Below, in pieces: positions 16,676-30,559 of a stretch of DNA of 64,000 nt; the stretch's first letter is position 1, and each line of letters opens with the position of its first letter. The stretch is from Cognatilysobacter terrigena (GTDB taxonomy: Bacteria > Pseudomonadota > Gammaproteobacteria > Xanthomonadales > Xanthomonadaceae): the NCBI RefSeq assembly GCF_004361065.1, contig NZ_SELT01000018.1:1-64000 (forward strand), given 5' to 3'. The notes under the pieces were generated by a model. The model was given only the letters and a program-made list of their open reading frames with translations, was not told the DNA's origin and did not search any database. The translations under genes were made by a program, and so were the position numbers.

Positions 16676-18657
16676 ACGCCATGGTGATGCTGCCCGAGAT
16701 CGGCCAGTTCGCGCTGCTGCTCGCGTTCGTCGTCGCGATCGCGCAGGCCACGCTTCCGCTGATCGGCGCGCAACGCGGCATCACGTCGTGGATGGACGTC
16801 GCGCGTCCCGCCGCGTACGCGCAGCTCGGCTGCATCGCGATCGCGTTCGGCGTGCTGACCCACGCGTTCGTGACGCAGGACTTCTCGGTCAAGTACGTCG
16901 CCGAGAACAGCAACTCGCTGCTGCCGATGGCGTATCGCTACTCCGCGGTCTGGGGCTCGCACGAAGGCTCGCTGCTGCTGTGGGCGCTCGTTCTCGCGCT
17001 GTGGACCGGCGCGGTCGCGACGTTCTCCAAGGCGTTGCCGCGTCACGTCGTCGCGCGCGTGCTCGGCGTCATGGGCATCGTCGCCGTCGGCTTCCTCGCG
17101 TTCCTGATCTTCACCAGCAACCCGTTCACGCGCTTGCTGCCCGCGGTGCTCGAAGGCCGCGATCTCAATCCGCTGCTGCAGGATCCCGGCCTCATCGTGC
17201 ACCCGCCGATGCTCTACACGGGCTACGTCGGCTTCTCAGTGCCATTCGCGTTCGCGATCGCGGCGCTGCTCGAAGGCGACGTCGACACGCGGTGGCTGCG
17301 CTGGACGCGTCCGTGGACGAACGTCGCGTGGGCGTTCCTCACCGTCGGCATCGCGCTCGGTTCGTGGTGGGCGTACTACGAACTCGGATGGGGCGGCTGG
17401 TGGTTCTGGGATCCGGTCGAGAACGCCTCCTTCATGCCGTGGCTGGCCGGCGCGGCGCTCATCCATTCGCAGGCGGTGACGGAGAAGCGCGGCGGTTTCG
17501 TCGGCTGGACATTGCTGCTCGCGATCGCGGCGTTCTCGCTGTCGCTGCTCGGCACGTTCCTCGTCCGCTCGGGCGTGCTGACCAGCGTTCACGCGTTCGC
17601 GGCCGACCCCACGCGCGGCACGTTCGTGCTGATCTTCCTCGGCATCGTCGTCGGCGGTTCGCTGCTGCTCTATGCGCTGAAGGCGCCGGATGCGACGTCG
17701 ACGCCCAACCGCTACTTCGCGATGTTCTCCCGGGACACGCTGCTGCTGGTGAACAACGTGCTGCTCAGTGCGTCCTGCGCGATGGTGCTGCTCGGCACGT
17801 TGTACCCGTTACTGGCCGACGCGCTCGAGATGGGCAAGATCTCGGTCGGCCCGCCCTACTTCGCGTCGTTCTTCATTCCGCTGATGGCGCTGCTCGCGGC
17901 GTTGCTTCCGTTCGGGCCGCTGACGCGCTGGCAGCGTGAGGAACCGTCGCGTCCGGCGAAGTTGCTGGCACCGCTCGTGGTGCTTGCGCTGCTGTCCGGC
18001 ATCGGCGCATTCGTCGCATTGCCGCAGGGTGGCTGGAAGAGCGCGCTCGGCATCGCGGGCGCCGTGTGGGTGACGTTCGGTACCGCGCGCTTCGTGCTGC
18101 AGCGCGTGCGCAACGCGGGCCGTCGCTTCACCGCCGAGATGGTCGGCATGATCCTCGCGCACACCGGGCTCGGCGTATTCCTCGCCGGCGCGCTGCTGGT
18201 CGAAGGTCTCGCGCAACAGCACGAACTCGCGCTCAAGCCGGGGCAAACGGTCGCACTCGGCGCCTACGAATTCCGCTTCGACGGCGTGCAGCGTCTCCAA
18301 GGCCCGAACTATGTCGCTGATCGCGGCACGATCGTGGTCTCCGAAAAGGGTCGCATTGTCGACACCATGCACCCCGAGAAGCGCAACTACGCGAGCGGTG
18401 GCCAGGTGATGACGGAAGCCGCGATCGTTCCCGGCGTCGCGCGCGACCTCTACGTCGCGCTCGGTGAATCGCTCGGTGGCGGTTCGTGGGCGGTGCGCGT
18501 GCACGTCAAGCCGTTCGTGCGCTGGATCTGGGGCGGTGCGTTGCTGATGGCGCTCGGCGGGTTCGCTGCCGCGACCGATCGACGCTTCCGCAACGCGCGC
18601 GTCGCGTCGAGCGCGATCGACGCGAGCGACACCGCGACTGCCGGAGCGACGTCGTGA
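16672..18657 (+). CDS. ccmF: Cytochrome c heme lyase subunit CcmF
   Basis: A 661-residue multi-spanning membrane protein, the core of the CcmFH heme ligation complex. The WWD domain (about 238-257, [19 protein letters not shown]) and conserved His177 ([14 protein letters not shown]) are present. The GTG start at 16672 overlaps the ccmE stop (GTGA); ATG 16681 is an in-frame alternative. A periplasmic domain of about 100 residues precedes the last helix, as is usual. Confidence 0.95.
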   Translation: MNAMVMLPEIGQFALLLAFVVAIAQATLPLIGAQRGITSWMDVARPAAYAQLGCIAIAFGVLTHAFVTQDFSVKYVAENSNSLLPMAYRYSAVWGSHEGSLLLWALVLALWTGAVATFSKALPRHVVARVLGVMGIVAVGFLAFLIFTSNPFTRLLPAVLEGRDLNPLLQDPGLIVHPPMLYTGYVGFSVPFAFAIAALLEGDVDTRWLRWTRPWTNVAWAFLTVGIALGSWWAYYELGWGGWWFWDPVENASFMPWLAGAALIHSQAVTEKRGGFVGWTLLLAIAAFSLSLLGTFLVRSGVLTSVHAFAADPTRGTFVLIFLGIVVGGSLLLYALKAPDATSTPNRYFAMFSRDTLLLVNNVLLSASCAMVLLGTLYPLLADALEMGKISVGPPYFASFFIPLMALLAALLPFGPLTRWQREEPSRPAKLLAPLVVLALLSGIGAFVALPQGGWKSALGIAGAVWVTFGTARFVLQRVRNAGRRFTAEMVGMILAHTGLGVFLAGALLVEGLAQQHELALKPGQTVALGAYEFRFDGVQRLQGPNYVADRGTIVVSEKGRIVDTMHPEKRNYASGGQVMTEAAIVPGVARDLYVALGESLGGGSWAVRVHVKPFVRWIWGGALLMALGGFAAATDRRFRNARVASSAIDASDTATAGATS

Positions 18658-19205
18658 CGCGCGCGCGCTGGATTCCCCTCGCCGTCTTCGGCCTGCTCGC
18701 GGTGCTGCTCGCGGCCGGCGTGTGGCTCAGCCGCAAGCCCAATCGCGAAGCGCTGCCGTCGCCTCTGATCGGCAAGCCGGCGCCCGAGTTCGCACTGCCG
18801 TCGCTGCATCAGCCCGATCGCATCGTTCGCGCGACGGACCTGCGCGGCGCACCCTACGTGCTCAACGTCTGGGGCAGCTGGTGCCCGGCGTGCCGCGAAG
18901 AGCATCCGGTGATCACGCGCTTCGCCGAAACCAAGCGCGTGCGCGTCATCGGCTACGACTTCAAGGACGCGCGCGACGATGCGCTGCGCTGGCTCGAGCA
19001 GTTCGGCAATCCGTACTGGCTCGTCGTCGCCGACGAAGCGGGAAACACCGCGATCGACTTCGGCATCTACGGCGCGCCCGAGACCTATCTCATCGACGCC
19101 GGCGGCCGCATCCGCTGGAAGCATGTGGGCCCGCTGACCGACGCGATCATCGCGGATGAACTGCTTCCGCAGCTGAAGGCGCTGGAGACCGAACGTGGTG
19201 CGTAA
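18654..19205 (+). CDS. ccmG: Periplasmic thioredoxin CcmG/DsbE
   Basis: Membrane-anchored thioredoxin of 183 residues. It has an N-terminal helix (about 6-26) and active site Trp76-Cys77-Pro-Ala-Cys80. The cis-proline loop GAPETYLID is characteristic of CcmG. It keeps apocytochrome c or CcmH thiols reduced for heme attachment. The GTG start at 18654 overlaps the ccmF stop. Confidence 0.95.
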   Translation: MTRARWIPLAVFGLLAVLLAAGVWLSRKPNREALPSPLIGKPAPEFALPSLHQPDRIVRATDLRGAPYVLNVWGSWCPACREEHPVITRFAETKRVRVIGYDFKDARDDALRWLEQFGNPYWLVVADEAGNTAIDFGIYGAPETYLIDAGGRIRWKHVGPLTDAIIADELLPQLKALETERGA

Positions 19206-19644
19206 GCTCCTGTTGGTCCTGCTTACCGCGATGCTTGTGATCGGCGCCGCCACGGCGCAGGTCGCGGATCGCCGCCCTCTGCAGTTCCGCGATGCCGCCG
19301 AGGAGGCGCGCTTCCGCGATCTCACGCACGAACTGCGCTGCGTGATGTGCCAGAACCAGTCGATCGCGGATTCCGAGGCACTCATCGCGGTCGACCTGCG
19401 CCGCGAGATCCTGCAGCTGATGCGCGAGGGCCGCAGCGACGACGAGATCCGTCGCTTCCTGGTCGACCGCTACGGCCAGTTCGTCCTGTACAAGCCGCAG
19501 GTCGAGCCGTCGACGTGGCTGCTGTGGTTCGGCCCGGTGCTGGTGCTGCTGGCGGGCGGCGGTGTCGTCTGGCACGTCGTGCGCGACCGCGCGCGAAACC
19601 GCGGCGACGTTCCCGTCGCGACCGACGACGGCGGAGAGTGGTGA
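19195..19644 (+). CDS. ccmH: Cytochrome c maturation thioreductase CcmH
   Basis: A 149-residue CcmH/NrfF-type protein with signal peptide (1-21), redox pair Cys49/Cys52 in ELRCVMCQNQSIADS, and a C-terminal helix (about 107-128). It reduces the CxxCH site of apocytochrome c. Here CcmH and CcmI are separate genes, whereas in E. coli they are fused. GTG 19195 or the next GTG at 19198 is the start, both inside the end of ccmG. Confidence 0.93.
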   Translation: MVRKLLLVLLTAMLVIGAATAQVADRRPLQFRDAAEEARFRDLTHELRCVMCQNQSIADSEALIAVDLRREILQLMREGRSDDEIRRFLVDRYGQFVLYKPQVEPSTWLLWFGPVLVLLAGGGVVWHVVRDRARNRGDVPVATDDGGEW

Positions 19645-20636
19645 TGACCAACCTGTTCATCGCGGCCGCGCTGACGCTCGGCCTCGTCGTCCTCGTATTC
19701 GCGTTCTGGCCATTGATCCGACGACGCCCTGCGATCGGCGGCGTTGTCGCGGGCGCGGGACTCGTCGCAGCATCTGCGCTCTACCTGCTCGTCGGGACGC
19801 CCGCGGCGCTCGATCCGGCGAAGGTGAAGCCAGTCGACACGCTGTCGACGGCGGTCACCCGCCTCGAATCCGAACTCGCACGCGATCCCGCGCAGCCCGA
19901 CGGCTGGCGCCTGCTCGCGGACGCTTATCGCGCCGAAGGCCGCAGCGCCGACGTCGCGCGCGCCTACGCGCAGGCGTTGCGCTACGCGCCGCAGGATCCC
20001 GATCTCCTCGCGCAGGCGGCGGAAGCGCGCGCGATCGCGGCGCCCGAACGTCGCTTCGACGCCGAGGCGATCGCCATGCTTCGGCGTGCGCTGGAAACCC
20101 AGCCCGCTCATCAGCGCTCGCGCTGGTTCCTCGGTGTCGCGCAGCGCCAGTCCGGGAATGCTGCCGATGCGGCGGCGACGTGGGAGCCACTGCTTGCGAA
20201 CGTCGACCCCGCGACGGCGAACGCGCTGAAGACGCAGATCGACAACGCGCGTCGCGATGCCGGTTTGCCGCCGCTTCCCGCCTCCGCAATACCGAAGGCA
20301 CGCGTCCTCAGGGTCCGTATCGACATCGCGCCCGCGTTGCGCGATGGACTGCCTGCCGATGCGGCCGTATTCGTGCTGGCGCGCGAACGCGGCGGCATAC
20401 CGATGCCCGTCGCGGCCAAGCGCCTGACGCTCGCCGACCTGCCCGCCACGGTCACGCTGTCCGACGCCGATAGTCCGATGCCGACGCGCCGCCTCTCGCA
20501 GCTGCCGAAGGTCGAAGTCATCGCTCGCGTGTCGCGCACGGGCGTCGCCAATGCGCAGCCCGGCGATCTGGAATCTGCGCCGGTGCAGGTTGCGTCGGAT
20601 GCGAAAACCGCGGTGACGATCGACCACGTGCGCTGA
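19644..20636 (+). CDS. ccmI: Apocytochrome c chaperone CcmI
   Basis: A 330-residue protein with two N-terminal helices (about 3-22 and 31-50), a TPR domain (about 70-190) and a C-terminal periplasmic beta domain. It holds the C-terminus of apocytochrome c for CcmFH. It overlaps ccmH by one base (TGATG). It is the last gene of the operon; a strong terminator follows at 20663. Confidence 0.92.
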   Translation: MTNLFIAAALTLGLVVLVFAFWPLIRRRPAIGGVVAGAGLVAASALYLLVGTPAALDPAKVKPVDTLSTAVTRLESELARDPAQPDGWRLLADAYRAEGRSADVARAYAQALRYAPQDPDLLAQAAEARAIAAPERRFDAEAIAMLRRALETQPAHQRSRWFLGVAQRQSGNAADAAATWEPLLANVDPATANALKTQIDNARRDAGLPPLPASAIPKARVLRVRIDIAPALRDGLPADAAVFVLARERGGIPMPVAAKRLTLADLPATVTLSDADSPMPTRRLSQLPKVEVIARVSRTGVANAQPGDLESAPVQVASDAKTAVTIDHVR

Positions 20637-20662
20637 CGCCACGTTCCCCACGCCGCAACGAA

Positions 20663-20686
20663 AAAGCCCCGCCGAAGCGGGGCTTT
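20663..20686. terminator. Bidirectional intrinsic terminator, ccm operon and ppsA
   Basis: A perfect 10-bp stem, AAAGCCCCGC (20663-20672) with its complement at 20677-20686, encloses a CGAA loop. A- and T-runs flank it. It lies between the convergent ccmI and ppsA genes. Confidence 0.9.
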
Positions 20687-20708
20687 CTTCTTGGTATCGA
20701 CCGATGTC

Positions 20709-23084
<2,376 letters not shown>

Positions 23085-23214
23085 GACCGTCTCCGAGGGG
23101 GTTTGCGGGCGCGATCGCCGGCCGAATCCGGATATGATCGCCCCTGCGACCCGCGCATACAAGCTTGATTTGCCGGGGTTTTTCCTGTTCCGACAGCGAA
23201 CCGAGCGAGCTTCG

Positions 23215-24036
23215 ATGAGCGACGTGCGTCCCGTCTTCTACGTCTCCGACGGCACCGGAATCACCGCCGAAACGATCGGCCACAGCGTGCTCACGCAGTT
23301 CACCGAAACGCGCTTCGATACGACGCGCATTTCGTTCGTCGATTCACTGGATCGCGCCCACGACGCGGTCGCGCGCATTCGCGAAGCGGGCCAGCGCCAT
23401 GGTGTCCGACCGATCGTGATCAACTCGTGCGTGGATCCCGAAGTCAGCGCCGCCCTCATCGAAAGCGGCGCACTCATGCTCGACGTCTTCGCGCCCTTCA
23501 TCGAGCCGCTGGAGCGCGAACTCGAACAGACGCGCCAGCGCCACGTCGGCCGCGCGCACGGCATGGTGGACTTCGAGAAGTACCACCGCCGCATCGACGC
23601 CATCAATTTCACGCTGACGCACGACGACGGCCAGAGCCTCGACTATTCCGAAGCGGATCTCGTGCTCGTCGCGGTGTCCCGCGCGGGCAAGACGCCGACC
23701 TGTATCTACCTCGCCCTGCACTACGGCGTGCGTGCGGCGAACTATCCGCTCACCGAGGAAGACCTCGAGCAGGACCGCCTGCCTCCGCGGCTGCGTCCCT
23801 ACCGCCATAAGCTGTTCGGCCTGACGATCGATCCGGCGCGCCTGCAGCAGATCCGTCAGGAACGCCGTCCGAATTCCCGGTACGCGCAGCTGGAGACGTG
23901 CCGCCGCGAGGTCGCCGCGGCAGAAGCCATGTTCCGCGCCGAGCGGATCTCGACCCTGAGCACCACGCATACCTCGATCGAGGAGATCGCGAGCAAGGTG
24001 CTGACGACCCTCAATCTGCAGCGCGAAATGTTCTGA
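23215..24036 (+). CDS. ppsR: PEP synthase regulatory protein (bifunctional kinase/pyrophosphorylase)
   Basis: A 273-residue DUF299 protein. It inactivates PpsA by ADP-dependent phosphorylation of a threonine beside the catalytic histidine and reverses this by phosphorolysis. The N-terminal [12 protein letters not shown] and the P-loop-like SRAGKTPT (155-162) identify the family. A TATGAT at 23133-23138 may be its -10, but I see no convincing -35. The divergent pairing with ppsA is the usual arrangement. Confidence 0.95.
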   Translation: MSDVRPVFYVSDGTGITAETIGHSVLTQFTETRFDTTRISFVDSLDRAHDAVARIREAGQRHGVRPIVINSCVDPEVSAALIESGALMLDVFAPFIEPLERELEQTRQRHVGRAHGMVDFEKYHRRIDAINFTLTHDDGQSLDYSEADLVLVAVSRAGKTPTCIYLALHYGVRAANYPLTEEDLEQDRLPPRLRPYRHKLFGLTIDPARLQQIRQERRPNSRYAQLETCRREVAAAEAMFRAERISTLSTTHTSIEEIASKVLTTLNLQREMF

Positions 24037-24126
24037 GGCGTCGGTTCACGCGGCGGCGTGACGCTGCCTGAACGGACACGGCTTTTCGTCGCACTTTCCG
24101 GGACGACCGGCGTGTAGAGTCGGTCC

Positions 24127-24633
24127 ATGTCCCAACTGGTCGCCCGCAAGAAGCTCATCCCGCGCCTCAGCCGCTTCGCCTGGCTGATGGCGCTGTACGC
24201 CGAAAACCACGGCCGCCTGGGGCGGCTTTTCGATATCCGGCACCTCGGCGAGGGCCGCTGGATTTCGGATATCGGCGACGGCGTGCCGCTGCGCATCGAC
24301 GTGATGGGCCAGCATCCCTACACGACCGAAATCAGCCTCAGCTACGCGATGGTCGATCCGGTCACCGGCGAATCCGATCCGTCGGCCTACGTGCGCCTCT
24401 ACCACGACGCGCGGCAGGCCGAGGCCACGCACTGCTATGTCGGTCGCCGCTGGCAGGACGTGATCGGGCTCAACCCGACGCCGGAGCGGCTGCTCGGCCA
24501 TCGCATGCGGATGAACACGTTTCTGGGCAAATGGCTGCAGTACCTCGGCGACCGCGGTCACGGTGCGGCGACGCTGCGGTTCGAAGGTGCGATTCCTGCG
24601 GAAGAGCGTGAAGAAGTCGTCGACGACGCTTGA
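24127..24633 (+). CDS. DUF1249 family protein (YqiB-like)
   Basis: A 168-residue cytoplasmic protein of unknown function. The pattern LYAENHGRL, GDGVPLRIDV and TEISLSYAM, followed by ARLYHDARQAE-like VRLYHDARQAEA, is that of DUF1249. In E. coli the relative yqiB sits beside the cpdA gene; here it stands between ppsR and two tRNA genes. Its last codons overlap the tRNA promoter. Confidence 0.85.
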   Translation: MSQLVARKKLIPRLSRFAWLMALYAENHGRLGRLFDIRHLGEGRWISDIGDGVPLRIDVMGQHPYTTEISLSYAMVDPVTGESDPSAYVRLYHDARQAEATHCYVGRRWQDVIGLNPTPERLLGHRMRMNTFLGKWLQYLGDRGHGAATLRFEGAIPAEEREEVVDDA

Positions 24634-24658
24634 CGCTTCGAAGGCCGCTCACTAATAT
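24630..24658 (+). promoter_or_regulatory. Sigma-70 promoter of the tRNA pair
   Basis: TTGACG (24630-24635) and TAATAT (24653-24658) are separated by exactly 17 bp. A GC-rich discriminator follows (GCCGGCTC), typical of stable-RNA promoters under stringent control. The predicted transcript begins about 12 bases before the tRNA-Ala. The -35 box overlaps the DUF1249 stop codon. Confidence 0.8.
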
Positions 24659-24676
24659 GCCGGCTCTCCAGCGCGT

Positions 24677-24752
<76 letters not shown>

Positions 24753-24790
24753 AAGTTCTGGCGTGTCGAGAACATCCGACCTGCCACGAC

Positions 24791-24866
24791 GTCCCCATCG
24801 TCTAGAGGCCTAGGACATTACCCTTTCACGGTAGCGACCGGGGTTCGAATCCCCGTGGGGACGCCA
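24791..24866 (+). tRNA. tRNA-Glu (anticodon TTC)
   Basis: A 76-nt cloverleaf. The acceptor GTCCCCA pairs with TGGGGAC, the anticodon loop CTTTCAC carries TTC, the T-loop is GGTTCGAATCC, and CCA is encoded. It lies 38 bases after tRNA-Ala and is presumably processed from the same transcript. Confidence 0.97.
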
Positions 24867-24873
24867 ACTTTTC

Positions 24874-24901
24874 AAAGACCCGCGAAAGCGGGTCTTTTTT
24901 T
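24874..24901 (+). terminator. Intrinsic terminator after the tRNA pair
   Basis: A 10-bp perfect stem (AAAGACCCGC at 24874-24883 with 24888-24897) has a GAAA tetraloop and seven T residues at its end. It lies eight bases after tRNA-Glu and also faces the stop of the convergent gene at 24915. Confidence 0.92.
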
Positions 24902-24914
24902 ATGTGTCAAAAGG

Positions 24915-25541
24915 TCATGGCTCGCCCCCGGTGCGCGCGAGTTCGTCGTCGAGCTCCTGGCCGTGAAGCGAGATGCAGTCCGGCTTGCGCAGGCGCCGCT
25001 CGACCTCCGTACATTTCCGCGGCGGCCCGCCGAACAAGCCGAGCGCCACCCCCGCGGCTTTCGATCGGAAGCGAGCCTGCTCCAGCACATTCCCGGACGG
25101 CGCCCATGCGTGCTCGAAGCGAGTGCGTCGCGCATCGACTCCGGGGCGACGCTCGAACACGTCACGTGTGTCGACGCGCGTCGAAGACGACGAGCGCTCG
25201 CGGACGTGCAGGTCGAGTGCCGCAGGACCCGTCGAACTTGAATCATCGCGAGCGTCAGCGGGCGTGTCCCTCAACGGACTGGCCGCTGACTTCGGGACGA
25301 CGGCTACGGTGCGCGCCACGGTCGCACCGACGGGCAAGCGAGGCGTATCGCGTGTCGCTGTCTGTGGCGCTGTCGTGCGTCGGATGAACTCCACGCGGAT
25401 CGCATCATCCCACTTCGATGCGGATGCGGTCGAAACCGCCGGCTTCAAGCGAAGCACCGCAGCGCCCAGCGCGAGCTGCAAAACGATCGTCGCGACAACC
25501 GCAACGACGCGATCCCGATCCCCACGCCTCCGTTCCGCCAT
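24915..25541 (-). CDS. Unknown single-pass membrane protein
   Basis: A 208-residue protein I cannot assign. A short basic N-terminus is followed by one hydrophobic helix (about 12-32). A Thr/Ser/Ala-rich, probably disordered region (about 55-115) comes next, then a more ordered C-terminal part with FEHAWAPSGNVLEQARFRSK, LFGGPPRKCTEVERRLRKPDC and two Cys. The C-terminal part looks conserved-type rather than random. The start is supported by ACAGGAGT six bases upstream of ATG 25541. It probably faces the periplasm. It is downstream of, and may be co-transcribed with, orn. Confidence 0.65.
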   Translation of the reverse strand: MAERRRGDRDRVVAVVATIVLQLALGAAVLRLKPAVSTASASKWDDAIRVEFIRRTTAPQTATRDTPRLPVGATVARTVAVVPKSAASPLRDTPADARDDSSSTGPAALDLHVRERSSSSTRVDTRDVFERRPGVDARRTRFEHAWAPSGNVLEQARFRSKAAGVALGLFGGPPRKCTEVERRLRKPDCISLHGQELDDELARTGGEP

Positions 25542-25602
25542 TGCCGACTCCTGTCGTCCACGACAGGCATCGACCGCGACTCGCGGCGACGGTTCCCCGC
25601 GA

Positions 25603-26175
25603 TCAGCCCTGCTTCGGGCCGCCGAGTTCGCCCATGAACTGACGGTAGTGACGCAGTTCCGCGATGGAGTCGCGCGTGTCGCTCAGCGCGGTATGCGCAG
25701 ATTCCTTACTCACGCCGGACAGCACCTGCGGCGCCCAACGGCGCGCGAGTTCCTTGATGGTGCTGACGTCGAGGTTGCGGTAGTGGAAGTGCTTCTCCAC
25801 GCGCGGCATCAGGCGGTGCAGGAAGCGGCGGTCCTGGCAGATCGAGTTCCCGCACATCGGCGACGAATTCGGCGCGACCCACTGGTCGAGGAATTCGACG
25901 GTGCGCGCTTCCGCTTCCGCCATCGACACGCCCTGCGACACCACCCGATCCCACAAGCCGGAGCGGCGATGCTGGTTGCGATTCCAGTCGTCCATCGCCT
26001 CCAGCCGCTCGACCGGATGCGCGATCGCGAACTCGGGGCCCTCGGCCAGGATGTTGAGCTCCGCATCGGTCACGATGGTCGCGATCTCGAGGATCGAATC
26101 TTTGTCGGTGTCGAGGCCGGTCATCTCGAGGTCGATCCAGATGAGACGCTGGCCTTGGGTGCGGAGGTCGCTCAT
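25603..26175 (-). CDS. orn: Oligoribonuclease
   Basis: A 190-residue DEDDh 3'-5' exonuclease that degrades 2-5 nt RNA fragments and pGpG. It has Asp15 and Glu17 in [10 protein letters not shown], plus the C-terminal [13 protein letters not shown] with the catalytic His and Asp. I prefer ATG 26175 because AAGGA lies eight bases upstream; ATG 26181 would be only two bases from it. A TATGAT on the minus strand (complement of 26203-26208) could be its -10. Confidence 0.95.
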   Translation of the reverse strand: MSDLRTQGQRLIWIDLEMTGLDTDKDSILEIATIVTDAELNILAEGPEFAIAHPVERLEAMDDWNRNQHRRSGLWDRVVSQGVSMAEAEARTVEFLDQWVAPNSSPMCGNSICQDRRFLHRLMPRVEKHFHYRNLDVSTIKELARRWAPQVLSGVSKESAHTALSDTRDSIAELRHYRQFMGELGGPKQG

Positions 26176-26234
26176 GCGCATGGTCCTTGCGGTGATTTGC
26201 GCATCATAATCCAGCGTCCCCGGGGCACGACGCG

Positions 26235-26693
26235 ATGAATTCGATCCTCAACGACGGCCACTACGCAGTCCTGACCACCATGCTGGCGCCGGCCCTGCTG
26301 ATGACGGCGACGGGTTCGATGCTGGTGTCCGCCAACGCGCGACTGGCCCGCGTGGTTGACCGACTGCGCGGGCTGATCGTCGAATGGCAGCACGTGGCGC
26401 CGGACCAGGCCGCGCGCGATCTGCGCATCCGTCGCCACCGACGTCGCGCCCATCTGGTGCTGCGCGCATGCCAGATGCTCTACATCGCGCTGGGCTGCTT
26501 CGTTGGAACCAGCCTGACGCTCGCGATCGACACGTTCCTGCGCTACCACCTCGACGTGCTGCCGACCGCGCTTGCGATCGTCGGCGTGATCGTGCTGCTG
26601 GGTGCGAGCCTGCTGCTCGGCATCGAAGTGAGCCTTGCGGTGCGCAGTTTCGACGAGGAGCTGGATCACGAGATCCAGCGGCACCGCAGCTAG
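26235..26693 (+). CDS. DUF2721 membrane protein
   Basis: A 152-residue protein with an N-terminal hydrophobic helix (about 12-33), a basic cytoplasmic stretch rich in Arg (about 37-73) and two further helices (about 80-100 and 109-132). [16 protein letters not shown] is the DUF2721 signature. Function unknown. Its TAG stop and the tadA stop on the other strand are the two halves of one CTAG. Confidence 0.8.
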   Translation: MNSILNDGHYAVLTTMLAPALLMTATGSMLVSANARLARVVDRLRGLIVEWQHVAPDQAARDLRIRRHRRRAHLVLRACQMLYIALGCFVGTSLTLAIDTFLRYHLDVLPTALAIVGVIVLLGASLLLGIEVSLAVRSFDEELDHEIQRHRS

Positions 26694-27175
26694 GACGTCG
26701 CAGGTTTGCCGCGCTTGGCGCGGAAGTAGTTCGTGAGCATCGAGCCGGCTTCGTCGGCGAGGACGCCGCCCGTGACATCGACACGATGGTTGTGGCGCGG
26801 GTCCGCGAGCAGGTCGAACACGCTGCCCGCTGCCCCGGTCTTGGGATCGAAGGCACCGAACACGACGCGTGCCAGTCGCGCGTGGATCATCGCCATTGCG
26901 CACATGGCGCAAGGTTCGAGCGTGACGTAGAGCGTCGCACCGACGAGGCGGTGGTTGCCGAGCGCCCTGCCCGCTTCGCGCATCGCGACGATCTCGGCGT
27001 GTGCGCTCGGGTCGTTGTCGCCGATGTTGCGGTTCCAGCCTTGGCCGATGACCTCGCCGCTTGCGTCCACGACGAGCGCGCCGACGGGGATCTCGTCGTG
27101 GGTGTCGCGGGCGTGTTCGGCTAGCGCGAGGGCTTCGCGCATGAATGTTTGGTCGATGGTGCTGAGGAGGGTCAT
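26690..27175 (-). CDS. tadA: tRNA-specific adenosine deaminase TadA
   Basis: A 161-residue zinc deaminase converting A34 to inosine in tRNA-Arg(ACG). The zinc and proton-shuttle residues are His59-Ala-Glu61 and Pro88-Cys89-Ala-Met-Cys92. The start at 27175 gives an N-terminus like E. coli TadA; no strong ribosome site is visible. A structured 65-bp element separates it from guaA upstream. Confidence 0.94.
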   Translation of the reverse strand: MTLLSTIDQTFMREALALAEHARDTHDEIPVGALVVDASGEVIGQGWNRNIGDNDPSAHAEIVAMREAGRALGNHRLVGATLYVTLEPCAMCAMAMIHARLARVVFGAFDPKTGAAGSVFDLLADPRHNHRVDVTGGVLADEAGSMLTNYFRAKRGKPATS

Positions 27176-27233
27176 TCTGGGAGCCGCGGAGGCAAGAGCG
27201 ATCTGTCGCGCGACGGTTAGTGCGAACGCCCGG

Positions 27234-27298
27234 CCCCGCCTACTCGGCGGGGCAATGAGCGACCTGCGCGGCAGTGCCGCGCAAGCAGGTCGCTCATT
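27234..27298. repeat. Cluster of perfect inverted repeats at the guaA end
   Basis: Two structures lie side by side. One is a 7-bp stem (CCCCGCC at 27234-27240 with 27246-27252). The other is a larger hairpin with 14-bp perfect arms (AATGAGCGACCTGC at 27254-27267, complement at 27285-27298) around a 13-base inner palindrome (GCGGCA-G-TGCCGC). The right arm includes the guaA stop codon. There is no T-run, so it is not a standard intrinsic terminator. It may be a REP-like element, an mRNA 3'-end stabiliser or a Rho-type end. Confidence 0.7.
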
Positions 27299-28862
27299 CC
27301 CATTCGATCGTCGCGGGCGGCTTGCCGCTGATGTCGTACACGACACGCGACACGCCGCGGACTTCGTTGATGATCCGGTTCGACACGTGGCCGAGGAATT
27401 CGTGCGGCAGGTGCGCCCAGTGCGCGGTCATGAAGTCGATGGTTTCGACCGCGCGTAGCGAAATCACCCATTCGTACGCCCGCGCATCGCCCACGACGCC
27501 GACCGAACGCACCGGCAGGAACACCGCGAACGCCTGGCTGACCTTGTCGTAGAGATCGGCGCGACGCAGTTCGTCGATGAAGATGTGATCGGCCTTGGCG
27601 AGGATCTCCGCGTACTCCGGCTTCACTTCGCCGAGGATGCGTACGCCAAGACCAGGGCCCGGGAAGGGATGGCGATAGACCATCGCGCGCGGGAGGCCGA
27701 GTTCGACGCCGAGACGACGCACTTCGTCCTTGAACAGCTCGCGCAGCGGTTCGACCAGCCCAAGGTTCATCTCCTCCGGCAGGCCGCCCACGTTGTGGTG
27801 GCTCTTGATCACGTGCGCCTTGCCGGTCTTGCTGCCCGCCGACTCGATCACGTCCGGATAGATCGTGCCCTGCGCGAGCCACTTCGCGTTCGTGAGCTTG
27901 TGCGACTCCTCGTCGAAGATCTCGACGAACAGGCGTCCGATGATCTTGCGCTTGGCCTCCGGATCGTCGACGCCCTTCAGCGCATCGAAATAGCGGTCGC
28001 GAGCATTGACACGAATGACGCGCACGCCCATGTGCTCGGCGAACATGTCCATGACCTGGTCGCCTTCCTGGAAGCGCAGCAGGCCGGTGTCGACGAAGAC
28101 ACAGGTGAGCTGGTCGCCGATCGCGCGATGCAACAGCGCGGCCACCACCGACGAGTCGACACCACCGGACAGGCCGAGGATCACCTCGTCGCTGCCGACC
28201 TGCGCACGCACGCGCGCGATCTGGTCTTCGATGATGTTCGCCGCCGTCCACAGCGTCTCGCAGCCGCAGATGTCGACCACGAAGCGGCTCAGCAACGCCT
28301 GCCCCGACTTCGTGTGCGTGACTTCCGGATGGAACTGCACGGCGTACCAGCGCTTCGCCTCGTTCGCCATCGCGGCGACCGGAATGCGATCGGTGCGCGC
28401 AGTGACGACGAAGCCCGGCGGCGCCTTCGACACGTGGTCGCCGTGGCTCATCCACACATCGAGGCGCGGCGGCGCTCCGGGATGATCCTTGAGGTCGCCG
28501 AAAAGCGAGTCCTGCGCGACGAGCTCGACCGTCGCATGTCCGAATTCGCGCGCGTCGGCGGCTTCCGTCGCGCCGCCGAGCTGCACGGCCATCGTCTGCA
28601 TGCCGTAGCAGATGCCGAGGATCGGAAGGCCCGAGTCGAACACCTCTTGCGGCGCACGCGGCGCACCCGGCAGCGTCGTCGATTCCGGACCGCCCGAAAG
28701 GATGATGCCCTTCGGCGCGAACTTCGCGATCTCCGCGGGATCGTGGTCCCATGCCCAGATCTCGCAGTAGACGCCGAGCTCGCGCACGCGGCGCGCGATC
28801 AGCTGCGTGTACTGCGCGCCGAAGTCAAGGATCAGGATCTTGTCGCTGTGGATGTCGTGCAC
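27294..28862 (-). CDS. guaA: GMP synthase (glutamine-hydrolysing)
   Basis: A 522-residue enzyme making GMP from XMP, ATP and glutamine. The N-terminal amidotransferase has Cys85 (GICYGMQ), His178 and Glu180 (QFHPE). The ATP-pyrophosphatase P-loop is LSGGVDSS (231-238). The dimerisation domain follows and ends with PPATIEWE. The start is GTG 28862 ([14 protein letters not shown]), with GGAAGA six bases upstream; earlier in-frame starts are not homologous. It lies 105 bp after guaB in the same direction, a guaBA operon. Confidence 0.96.
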   Translation of the reverse strand: MHDIHSDKILILDFGAQYTQLIARRVRELGVYCEIWAWDHDPAEIAKFAPKGIILSGGPESTTLPGAPRAPQEVFDSGLPILGICYGMQTMAVQLGGATEAADAREFGHATVELVAQDSLFGDLKDHPGAPPRLDVWMSHGDHVSKAPPGFVVTARTDRIPVAAMANEAKRWYAVQFHPEVTHTKSGQALLSRFVVDICGCETLWTAANIIEDQIARVRAQVGSDEVILGLSGGVDSSVVAALLHRAIGDQLTCVFVDTGLLRFQEGDQVMDMFAEHMGVRVIRVNARDRYFDALKGVDDPEAKRKIIGRLFVEIFDEESHKLTNAKWLAQGTIYPDVIESAGSKTGKAHVIKSHHNVGGLPEEMNLGLVEPLRELFKDEVRRLGVELGLPRAMVYRHPFPGPGLGVRILGEVKPEYAEILAKADHIFIDELRRADLYDKVSQAFAVFLPVRSVGVVGDARAYEWVISLRAVETIDFMTAHWAHLPHEFLGHVSNRIINEVRGVSRVVYDISGKPPATIEWE

Positions 28863-28881
28863 GCGCTCGGTCTTCCAGTGC

Positions 28882-28898
28882 GTCCCGCGCTGCGGGAC
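28882..28898 (-). other. Hairpin just upstream of guaA
   Basis: GTCCCGC and GCGGGAC form a 7-bp stem with a 3-base loop, 20 bases before the guaA GTG. It has no T-run. It may affect guaA translation or mark an RNA processing site between guaB and guaA. Confidence 0.35.
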
Positions 28899-28967
28899 TG
28901 AAACTCTCCGACGGCCCGACGTCGCGGCCGTCGACATCGTGTGGCGCCGTTGCCGGCGCGCCGCAAA

Positions 28968-30506
<1,539 letters not shown>

Positions 30507-30559
30507 TTATGGGAGGAATCGCGGGGTGCAGGCTCCCGCGCGATGCGCGTCGGGCCGAC

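Noticed and set aside
23102-23138. Full sigma-70 promoter for ppsR
   Set aside because: TATGAT at 23133 is a fair -10, but no -35 is found at 16-18 bp.
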